Shown here in pieces: positions 32,455-41,200 of a stretch of 64,000 nucleotides of DNA. The stretch comes from Verrucomicrobia bacterium 12-59-8. GTDB lineage: Bacteria > Verrucomicrobiota > Verrucomicrobiae > Verrucomicrobiales > Verrucomicrobiaceae. The translations under genes were made by a program, and so were the position numbers. The notes under the pieces were generated by a model, which was not told where the DNA came from, made no database searches, and saw only the letters and a list, made by a program, of their open reading frames with translations. Within the stretch, counting starts at the first letter, position 1. Each line of letters begins with the position of its first letter. Location of the stretch: contig NCCR01000017.1 in the NCBI GenBank assembly GCA_002279765.1, positions 1-64,000 on the forward strand, read 5' to 3'.

Positions 32455-34503
32455 CTACTGGAGGGCATCACCTGCTGGGGATGAGTCTTCAGCGGACTCG
32501 TTGCCTTGTTCGGTTTCAGCGAGGACTTGGATGCGGTTCAGCGCCTCAATGAGCGGCCTTGCTCGGAGCGGTTTAGAGAGGTAGTCGTCCATGCCAACTT
32601 CCAGACAGCGTTCGCGCTCGCCAGCCATGACATTGGCCGTCATGGCGATGATACGGCAGCTCGGTCGTTTCCAGAGCGGGTTGGATTCGATCTCGCGAAT
32701 AGCACGTGTGGCTTCATAGCCATCCATGTTGGGCATGTGGCAGTCCATGAGCAGGCCGTCATACACACCGCTAGTGAAGCGCTCCACGGCCTCCTCGCCG
32801 TCACGGGCGACTTCTGCTGGAAAGCCATGCTTTTGGAGCATCATCATGGCCATGCGGGAATTCACCTCATTGTCCTCGACAACGAGGAGGCGCGGCTTGA
32901 TGCCACCGGAGGGTGTAATGGCTGCTGTTTCATCTGTCGGTCCGGTCTCGCTTACCAAATGCTTCGCCTGGGTTTCTACAACCCGCAACGGCAACCGCAC
33001 CCAGAAGCGCGAACCTACGTGGCGCTTGCTTTCGACCCCGATGGTCCCCCCCATCAGTCCGACAAGGCGTTTGCTGATCGCGAGGCCGAGGCCCGTGCCG
33101 CCAAAACGGCGCGTGGTGGAGCTGTCCACCTGCGTGAAGGCTTGGAAGAGCTGGCTTTGCTGCTCCTCCGTCATGCCGATGCCGGTGTCTGACACGGTGA
33201 TTTCAAGGTTTACTGGGCCTGCAACCATGGGTTTTTGGCAACTCACTTCGAGGCGAATGCTGCCTTCATCGGTGAACTTGATGCCATTGCCAACGAGATT
33301 CATGAGGATCTGCCGCAGTCTTCCTGGATCCCCCATGAAGGAGTCCGGTACATCTGGCGCGATACTGACAATCAGGCCGATGTGACGTGAAGCGGCTTTG
33401 TGCTGCAGCAGATCTATGACACCATTGATGACGGCATTAAGCCGGAAGGCCTCTTCAACAAGCTCGAGCTTGCGAGCTTCGATTTTGGAGAAGTCGAGAA
33501 TGTCCTCAATAATGGTCATGAGGGCGTCACCGCTATGACGAACGGCATCCACCATTTCGCGCTGCGTTGGAGCCAGTTCGGTGCCGAGCAGCAGGGAAGA
33601 CATGCCGATGATTCCATTCATTGGAGTCCGGATCTCATGACTCATAGTGGCAAGGAAGTCACTCTTGGCATGACTGGCGGCTTCAGCCTTTTCTTTCTCG
33701 GCCTTGAGTTCGCTCTGGGTGCGCTTGAGTTCCGTGATGTCGGACTGCACGGCAATAAAGCGCACGATAGAGCCATCTTTGTCCTTGATCGGATTCACAT
33801 GAAACTCCACCCAGTAAGGTTCGCCCGACTTTGTGTAGTTCAGCAATTCCGCCTGAAATGACTCCCCATTGCGCAGTTTTTGGCCGATCATGGCAGCCTT
33901 TTCTCGATCTGTCTCAGGTCCCTGCAGCACCCTGCCAGGCTTGAGCCCAGCCACCTCGTCGAGGCTGTAACCCGTGCGTTTGACAAAGGCATCGTTCACC
34001 CATTCAAAGCAGCCGGAAGCATCGGTGATCACGACCAGATTGTCCGTGAAACTTGCCACCAGGGAGAGCTTTTCCAGCTCCTGCTGATTTCGCCTCTGGT
34101 TGGTGACGTCATGCATCGTCCCGACAACCCCGGGGCCATCCAATGCGGAGATGGAGATTTCCATGGAGACAATCTCGTCATCGGAACGCCGAAAATGGAT
34201 GACAGGCCGGTCCAGGCGGGAAGCCGCCCCTCCGGCGATGAGCTTTGCCAGCAAGGGCTGATCCTCCTCCACCACGTAGTTGCTCAGTCGGCCTCCCGAG
34301 GACGCCGCAACTGCGTATCCCAGAGTGGCCGTCCAGGCTTTGTTCATGAACACCAGTTTTCCGTCCCCATCCGTCTCGAACACCACTTCAGAAAGAAACT
34401 CCACACGCCGCCGCATTCGTTTCTCGGACTCAATCAGAGCCTCGGTGAGGCGATAGGTTGCCTCAACATGGATATCCGTAAGTAATGTTGGATTCTCGTT
34501 CAT
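32455..34503 (-). CDS. PAS-PAS hybrid histidine kinase, HPt lost
   Basis: The 682-residue kinase has two PAS domains (about 35-135 and 145-260), a linker helix, HisKA with His289 in [11 protein letters not shown], HATPase (NGIKF, DTGIGM, GGTGLGL) and a receiver with Asp587 in LMDCHMPNMDG. From HisKA through the receiver it is very similar to the 28510-31479 kinase, so the two are recent paralogs or have exchanged sequence. It ends DALQ and TAG where the paralog continues into its HPt. The sensed signal is unknown. It needs an external HPt, possibly that of the paralog. Confidence 0.92.
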   Translation of the reverse strand: MNENPTLLTDIHVEATYRLTEALIESEKRMRRRVEFLSEVVFETDGDGKLVFMNKAWTATLGYAVAASSGGRLSNYVVEEDQPLLAKLIAGGAASRLDRPVIHFRRSDDEIVSMEISISALDGPGVVGTMHDVTNQRRNQQELEKLSLVASFTDNLVVITDASGCFEWVNDAFVKRTGYSLDEVAGLKPGRVLQGPETDREKAAMIGQKLRNGESFQAELLNYTKSGEPYWVEFHVNPIKDKDGSIVRFIAVQSDITELKRTQSELKAEKEKAEAASHAKSDFLATMSHEIRTPMNGIIGMSSLLLGTELAPTQREMVDAVRHSGDALMTIIEDILDFSKIEARKLELVEEAFRLNAVINGVIDLLQHKAASRHIGLIVSIAPDVPDSFMGDPGRLRQILMNLVGNGIKFTDEGSIRLEVSCQKPMVAGPVNLEITVSDTGIGMTEEQQSQLFQAFTQVDSSTTRRFGGTGLGLAISKRLVGLMGGTIGVESKRHVGSRFWVRLPLRVVETQAKHLVSETGPTDETAAITPSGGIKPRLLVVEDNEVNSRMAMMMLQKHGFPAEVARDGEEAVERFTSGVYDGLLMDCHMPNMDGYEATRAIREIESNPLWKRPSCRIIAMTANVMAGERERCLEVGMDDYLSKPLRARPLIEALNRIQVLAETEQGNESAEDSSPAGDALQ

Positions 34504-34543
34504 GAACCAGCCGCATTCACGACAGACAGAAACGCTGAGTTTC

Positions 34544-35179
34544 CTAGGCTGCCAATGCTCTGGCTGTCAGCCCGGCAATCGGCATTTGTTCTTTCAACTC
34601 TAGGTTGGTCGCCACGTCGCCGTAAAGCGGAAATACATGGCTGCAATAAAAGTCCTGTTCCACCCGGGTGCGCGCTGAAGTGCAGTCAGAGAGGATCGTC
34701 ACTTTATACCCGCGCTCGTACCCAGCGCGCCCGGTCGAGTCAATGCAAAGAGACGTGACCATGCCTGCAACCAGGAGGTTCTTGATCTTTCTCTCTTTGA
34801 GCACCTCCTCCAGGTTCGTCAGTGCAAAAGCGTTAAAACCCACCTTGCCGGAGACATAGGTGATGCGATCAGCAAACGCCAGGAGTTCGGGTATCGTTTC
34901 AGCACCAAAGGTTCCTTCTTTGAAGGCACCGACTTGTTTGATGGTGTCCAGAATGCCCACTGAATTCGCCAAAGCCCGATAATCAGGCTTCAGGATGATT
35001 GGCGTTGAAATGATGGTCAAATCCGAAGGCGCAAAATGCGTGACGAGCTCCATCGTATGGTCGAGCGTGCGGTTGACCCGCTCTGCTTCTTCCACCACAC
35101 CACGAAGTATGCCATTGGCGGCAAAGTAATCATTTTGATAGCCTACAAGAATGAGTGCGGTTGAATTGATGTCGATCAT
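34544..35179 (-). CDS. isochorismatase-family cysteine hydrolase
   Basis: The 211-residue protein has the family's catalytic triad in order: Asp in LILVGYQNDYF near residue 14, Lys in VSGKVGFNAF near 112, and Cys in GMVTSLCIDSTGRAGYERGY near 145. Such enzymes hydrolyse amides or vinyl ethers (nicotinamidase, isochorismatase, ureidoacrylate hydrolase and others). The substrate is not deducible. The open frame upstream of 35179 is not conserved-looking, and the ATG at 35179 starts the usual first strand. A class B inverted repeat lies about 97 nt upstream. The link to EPS or sensing is only positional. Confidence 0.87.
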   Translation of the reverse strand: MIDINSTALILVGYQNDYFAANGILRGVVEEAERVNRTLDHTMELVTHFAPSDLTIISTPIILKPDYRALANSVGILDTIKQVGAFKEGTFGAETIPELLAFADRITYVSGKVGFNAFALTNLEEVLKERKIKNLLVAGMVTSLCIDSTGRAGYERGYKVTILSDCTSARTRVEQDFYCSHVFPLYGDVATNLELKEQMPIAGLTARALAA

Positions 35180-35269
35180 GCGGATTGAATATTTGAGTGG
35201 TGATGGTTCATCGTTCTGAGTTGCGCACGGTGAAGCGCCTGATCCATCGCATCTAGCCACCCATCGTCA

Positions 35270-35291
35270 CCCCCCACGATTGAGGGGGGGG
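35270..35291 (-). promoter_or_regulatory. class B C-run/G-run inverted repeat
   Basis: A plus-strand C6 run, ACGATTGA, and a run of eight G form an inverted repeat upstream of the isochorismatase-family gene. It shares C6-AC and ATT-G with the copy before the H-NOX gene. Confidence 0.5.
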
Positions 35292-35712
35292 CATCGTAGC
35301 AGACCAGAGCGTGAGCAATGTAGCCTAGATCGCGGGGAAGGGGGCCAGCACGGTCCAACGCGTGAACACGGCGCTGGCGGCGTGAAGGAAGCAAAGAGTT
35401 TAGGCTAAAAGCCATAAAGACACCACGGGTGACATCACTACTGGACCAAAGAGGCGACGGATGGACTTTAAAGACAATGGTTTACAATGCAGGGCCTTAA
35501 GGTCCGTGAGGGAAGGTCCGACTTGGCTGGTGTGCTCGTGGTGCCGCTGGAACCATCACAAATTAAATAACTATGGTGCGCCTCTTTCCTGGTCGGCAGT
35601 TCACTTTAAACAGTAAAACATTCAGTTTGCACCATTCAAACCGGGAGGTTCAACGTCACGTACACATTATGCATCGGGCTGTAAGCCTTATAAAACAACG
35701 AATCTATAAAGA

Positions 35713-35735
35713 TTCGATTCCTGACGGGGACACGG
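35713..35735 (+). repeat. att-like direct repeat, tRNA 3'-end copy
   Basis: TTCGATTCCTGACGGGGACA followed by CGG matches 21 of 23 bases of the tRNA-Arg 3' end at 118-140, in the same orientation. The sequence 5' of it cannot fold as a tRNA (the T stem does not pair), so it is a fragment and not a second gene. Confidence 0.55.
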
Positions 35736-36101
35736 CGTGAAAACACGGGCTGAGAGAATGGGAGAGGAAGATATAATAGCAATATTTACCATAAATAATG
35801 GGTTAAATCCGCTTTGCAGGTGATGTCAATTAGGTGGCATACGCGTATTGGGTCGGGTTTAACGGTGGCGATTTAAACTGTTGGAAATCAATGGTTTGTA
35901 TTTTTTTTGAGAAACAACAAAAAATGGTTGTCTGGTAAGGGGTCTCTGTGTTCAAATACAAAGATAATCTTTAGATGCAACCAACCCAGACCTGCAAACA
36001 AGTAAAGAAAGTGGCAGCCTTAAGTCTTTCCAAGAAGACACGTGGCTCCGCATGCCTGCATTTTTGACCGCAGCGACTCGGGATATTTCCAATTTTATTA
36101 T

Positions 36102-38261
36102 ATGAAGACATTACGCCAATATCGCACGCTTCTCGGCTGGTTCATGACGTGCCTCATGACGCTCTGGCTCCCCATGCAGTCCTCTCGCGGGGCGACGTTG
36201 TATTGGGACTTGGACGCGACAGGTTCGAATAACAGCCTCACAGGAACGAGCCTGCTAGGGGGCAGTGGCATCTGGGACAACGGCGTTACGGGCGAATGGT
36301 GGAACGGTTCCTCCATAGTGAACACGACCTGGAACAATTCGAACAATGATACGGCTGTCTTTTGGGGTGCCGCAGGCGTGGTCAATTTGAGTTCGGGCAT
36401 CACCGTTGGCGGCCTGCAGTTTAATACCAGTGGTTACACTCTCTCTGACAGCACGCTGACCTTTGGCGCCACTGGCACCAACAACATCGTGCTGGATGGC
36501 GGTGCTGGTGCGACAGCCATCGGGGCTGCGGTGACCGCAACCATCAACTCGACGCTCGCAAGTGTGTCTGGGGCCAATGTGAATGTGAACGGGGGGGCCT
36601 ATTCCGGCATCATCGCTGGTACGTTGAATCTTGTCGGAAGCGGAGCGGGCTTCATCGGCGGACTTACGATTGGTAACAACATCACGGTTGGACTTTCGGC
36701 TCCGGTCATTACAACCGCTGGCAATCTTCCGTCCACGGCTCTGTCCAACATCTCCTCGCTCACGCTTGGTGGTGGCAGCGCGGCGCTTACGATCACCAAT
36801 ACGGTGACAGACGTGGGTTTGACGAGGATCAATGCGTCGGCGGGGATCACCAGCAACGGCGGGACAATCAACTACACCAACACGGCTGGTGCGATCAATT
36901 ACGCGATGTCGTTGGGTGCGCTCAACGCAGCTTCGGGCCAGACGGTGATCGCCTCAACGAACGCGACCAATTCTGGCAGCACCGAGGTGTTAACCTTTGC
37001 AAGCCTTGGTCATACAGGGACCGGTACGCTGGCATTGGTTGGCGGTGGTGCCTTGAACACCACAACCAATCAGATGAAGGTTACTGGTGCCACCGCAACA
37101 ACGGCGGGACAGATCATCGGGCCGTGGTTGACCGTCGGCACAGCTGCAGGAACTCAAAACGATTATGCGGTTTACAATGCCAGCGGTCAGGTGCTGGGAG
37201 CTGGAACGCTTACCACGCTCCCAGCAACGGGCGCGACCTCCACGACGGCATATCAGCTGGCTGCTGCGCTGACGACCACGGCCACGGAAACCATCAGTGC
37301 ATTGAAATACACCGGTGTTGCGGCATCGCTGACCATCGGCGCAGGCTTAACCCTGAATACTGGCGGCGTGCTCAATGCAGGTACAGGTGTCCTGACGATC
37401 ACCGGCGGTACCGCGCTGAGCACTGGCAGTGGCGGCAATCTTTATCTCAACACTGGAGTTGGGCAGGGTATCACGGTTGCCAGTCCGATCCTTGATGGCG
37501 GCGGCGCTGTGACTCTTGTCATATCGGGGCCAAACACTGTTACCCTGACTGGGGCAAACGCTTTCACCGGCGGTATCGTGCTGAACTCAGGCACCCTGAG
37601 CTACAACTCCGTGGCTGGCCCGGGTCCCTTGGGGGCTGCCAGCAACACGATCACCTTCAATGGCAATGCGACCATGACTGGAACTGTGGCCGGCACCGTC
37701 GCTTCGACGCATGCAATCAACCTTAACAACGGTGCCATCGCCACCTTTGCCAATGCTGCCATCGCTATGAACTATGCTGGCAACATCTCCGGCACGGGCG
37801 GCATCTTGGTGAACAACACCAACGGCACGGCGACCACCTTCAGTGGCACGAATACATTCTCCGGGCCGGTTCAGATCAGCGGCGGCACGCTTGCTGCGCC
37901 AGCTGCGACAGCTCTTCCCAGCAACAGTGCAGTGAACTTCCTTAACACGGCAGGTGTGACGCTCAACTTGAGCAACGCGGGTCCGGTCACCTACACAGTG
38001 GGTTCGATCTCGGGCGGCGGCACCGCTGGCGGCACGATCACCTTGGGGGCCAACACCCTTTCCGTGGGCGGCAATGGTGAAAGCAAACATGGTGACCGGC
38101 ATCGAGCGCCCGGCACCGTTAATATCCGCAATCGTCTTGATGCCCATGCGGTTCGCCAATGCGCCGGCGCACATGAAGAGCGTGATCTTGGCTGTGACTG
38201 TTGCCACTGGCACAACGGTCAACTTCATCGGGAGTTCCTACACCGGCGGCACAACCGTTAG
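36102..38261 (+). CDS. giant autotransporter-repeat surface protein, 5' part
   Basis: The frame opens at a GTG (36042), but the ATG at 36102 starts a clear Sec signal peptide (MKTLRQYRTLLGWFMTCLM, cleavage likely after MQSSRG). The mature N-terminus GATLYWDLDATGSNN with Trp-rich DNGVTGEWWN is typical of large beta-helical proteins with autotransporter-associated beta-strand repeats in Verrucomicrobiota and Planctomycetota. Repeats such as VTLTGANAFTGGIVLNSGTL and TFSGTNTFSGPVQISGGTL (near 37540 and 37840) follow. The reading is authentic to about 38080. There a foreign segment begins, and the last 60 codons in this frame (ESKHGDRHRAPG onward) are out of frame. The weak ribosome binding site may be misjudged. 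Confidence 0.8.
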   Translation: MKTLRQYRTLLGWFMTCLMTLWLPMQSSRGATLYWDLDATGSNNSLTGTSLLGGSGIWDNGVTGEWWNGSSIVNTTWNNSNNDTAVFWGAAGVVNLSSGITVGGLQFNTSGYTLSDSTLTFGATGTNNIVLDGGAGATAIGAAVTATINSTLASVSGANVNVNGGAYSGIIAGTLNLVGSGAGFIGGLTIGNNITVGLSAPVITTAGNLPSTALSNISSLTLGGGSAALTITNTVTDVGLTRINASAGITSNGGTINYTNTAGAINYAMSLGALNAASGQTVIASTNATNSGSTEVLTFASLGHTGTGTLALVGGGALNTTTNQMKVTGATATTAGQIIGPWLTVGTAAGTQNDYAVYNASGQVLGAGTLTTLPATGATSTTAYQLAAALTTTATETISALKYTGVAASLTIGAGLTLNTGGVLNAGTGVLTITGGTALSTGSGGNLYLNTGVGQGITVASPILDGGGAVTLVISGPNTVTLTGANAFTGGIVLNSGTLSYNSVAGPGPLGAASNTITFNGNATMTGTVAGTVASTHAINLNNGAIATFANAAIAMNYAGNISGTGGILVNNTNGTATTFSGTNTFSGPVQISGGTLAAPAATALPSNSAVNFLNTAGVTLNLSNAGPVTYTVGSISGGGTAGGTITLGANTLSVGGNGESKHGDRHRAPGTVNIRNRLDAHAVRQCAGAHEERDLGCDCCHWHNGQLHREFLHRRHNR

Positions 38262-41200
38262 CGGTGGCTTCATCAATGCTGCTAACGTGACTGCCTTTGG
38301 AGTTACGGGGGGAATTACCCTCGACGGTGGCGGCGTCCAGTACGGTCCCAACATCAGCATTGCGTCGCTCGACCTGTCTTCCCGCGCGATCACTTTTGGC
38401 GTTGGCGGAGCCAGCTTCGACACCAATGGCAATTCGGCGATCCTCGCCAATGATATTGGTAATGCAGGTGATGGCGGACTGACCAAGTATGGATATGGCA
38501 CGTTATTCCTCCAGGGAAGCAACACCTACGCTGGAGCGACCATCATCAACGGCGGTGCCTTGAACATCTCCAACGGCAACGCCCTCGGGGTGGGATCTGC
38601 GGGAGTCACCGTGAATGTGGGGGCGCTGGTGCTGCAGGGCGGGAATAACTTTGGCACTCAATCGCTCACCCTGAATGGCTCTGGCTTCTCTGCAGGGCAA
38701 AGCGGTGCATTGGTCAATGCCGGTGGTTCGAATGTTTACGACGGCTTGATCACCCTCGGCTCATCCGCCACCATCACCGTGGATTCGGGCGATCTGAGTC
38801 TCACCAATTCGGGAGTGCTTGGTGGTCTGGGCACACTGACCCTCACTGGCGCGGGAAGTGGAATTCTCGGCGCGAGCATCGGAATCTCGGGCGGTGTAAA
38901 CGTTACCGGCAGCGGCTCCTGGCTCCTTGCTGGAGACAGCAGCACCTACACCGGTGGTACTTTGGTGGGTGCGGGAAGCACCTTGATTTTTCTCGGCGGC
39001 GCACTGGGCAGCACCTCGGGAACGACCCTCGCCGGCGGCACCCTCCAAATGTATGACGGCAGTGGCAGCCAGAACATTGGCAATCTCGGTTTGAGTGCCG
39101 GTGTGAACACCATCATTGTGGGTGCAGGAGATGCCATGTCCTTTGGCAGCACCATCAGCCGCACCGCCGGCTCGACTGTCTTGTTCAACACCTCCTCCGG
39201 AGGAACCATCTCGACGAGTGCCGCAGGTACGGGTGCCAACAAGGTGCTCGGTTACGCCTTGGTAACCAACGGGACGACGTTGGGCCTAGCCTCCATCAAC
39301 GGCCTTGGCAATTTGGTCGCGCTGACCAGCGGCTACACAACTCTTGCCAACAACAGCAACAATGGCACCCTCGATTTCACGACCAATGGCATGCTCTCCA
39401 ACGCGCTGGCTTGGAACAACGGTGTCACAGACGTCAGTGCGGACTCGCTGACCTTTGACACCACAGGTGCCAGCGCAAACCAGTCCGTAGCTCTGAACGG
39501 CATCCTCTCGCTCTCCAGTGGTGCGCTCGTGGTCGGTGCCGCCAACGCAAACACTTCGCTGCTTTCCGGCGGGCAGGTGGGTGCTACGAATTCGGAAGTC
39601 ATCGTCCATCAGTTCGCCGCTTCTGGCAATGCGGCAGCATTTACCATTTCAAGCCTCCTCAGCGGCGGCACCGGCAGTTATTTGCAGGACGGCACCGGCA
39701 CCGTGATCCTTGCGGGTGCAAACAGCTACACGGGTGCCACAACGATTAATGGCGGCACCCTGAAGGCAGGCGTTGCCTCACAGGTCACCTTCGGCACCTT
39801 CAGCAACAACACCTTTCAGGGCTTCCTTCAGTCCAGCGGTGCCTTTGGTCTTGGCTCCGCCGTCAGCATTGCCTCCGGTGCGACGCTTGATCTCAACGGT
39901 TTCAACACCACCATTGGCGCGCTTTCGGGATCTGGAAACTTGATGTTGACCAACGGTGCCACACTCACAGTCGGCGGCTACAACCAGGCGGGCAACATTT
40001 CAGGGGCTCAACTGCACACCACCTTCAGTGGTCTGATCAGCGGCACCGGCAATCTGGTGCTTACCGGCAGTGGCACCCTCGCACTGACCAATGCCAGCAA
40101 CAGCTTCAGCGGCTCGGTCAACATCAATTCCGGCACCCTGGAAATCAGCAGCATGGGCCAGCTCGGTACAGGCACCGGGCAGATTTCAGTGAATGGCAGC
40201 GCCAGCACGGTGGGTCTTCCTGGTGGCACATTGGCTGTGCAGGGCGGTTCTTCAGGCCTGACGTTCAATCGCAACCTGACGATCGCCGGCCGTGGGCCGA
40301 ACACCGTGGGCGCAGCCCTTCTCAGCATTGGAGCCAATACTTTCAGTGGTACTTTCACCGCAGGAGTGGTGGCCACCGGTGAGGCTCGCGTCGCTTTTGA
40401 AGGTGGCAACAACACCCTTTCCGGCTCGGTATTCATCGCCCCAGTGGCCGCTGGGAACAACCTGACAATCTACGGCGACACAAACGTCACCATTTCCGGT
40501 CTGCTCACCGGGGGGGTCTCGGGCCAGACAGGCTTTATTAAAAGCGGCTCAGCTCTGGCAAATTCGGTCACCCTCAGCAACCCCAACAACAATTACCTGG
40601 GCAATTTTCGTCTGGATTCCGGCACGCTGCGCGTCTTCAATGGTGGTGCGTTGGGCGTTGGGACAGATGCAAACACGATCCGCTTCAACAACGGTACTTT
40701 GGAAGTGCGCACTGAGGCTCCCACGAGCTTCAGTACACGCAATGTCAGCCTGCCTGACAACAACGGCACTATTTTTGTTGACCGCGGAATCGGCGGCACC
40801 GGCCTGGGCACTCAGCAGATTTCATCCGCCGGCGTGCTGAGCTTCGCCAGTTCCAGCGGAAATGTCACCTTCCAGAACCTGGCCATGACAGCGGCTGCTG
40901 CCAGAACCTTAACGCTCTCAGGTCGTAATGGTTACGGGGCATCTTTCAGCGCATTGAACGGATCTACGGGTAACGTCACCGTTGGCAATGAAGTCTTCAC
41001 CAATAGCAGCAACGGCCTTCTGATCATCAATTCCTCGGTCAGCTTGGGAGACGGCACCTCCCGCACACTCACGATTAATGGCAACAGCGACACCATTTTG
41101 AATGGGTTTTTCATCAGCGCCGGTGCTGGCGACCACTTTCTTACCAAGTCGGGCCAGGGCTATCTGCTAATGAATGGCACCAATACTACGGCGGTATCCA

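Larger units (their letters stand above)
35180..36101. other. long AT-richer intergenic region
   Basis: These 922 bp separate the minus-strand sensor genes from the plus-strand giant gene. They hold the class B repeat (35270-35291), the tRNA-like repeat (35713-35735) and A/T-rich tracts (for example near 35900-35935) that may contain the promoter of the giant gene. No open frame looks real. The base composition is clearly lower in G+C than in the flanks. Confidence 0.65.

Noticed and set aside
35640..35735. A second tRNA gene around 35650-35735.
   Set aside because: Only the T loop and acceptor 3' strand match; the preceding bases cannot form T, anticodon or D stems.
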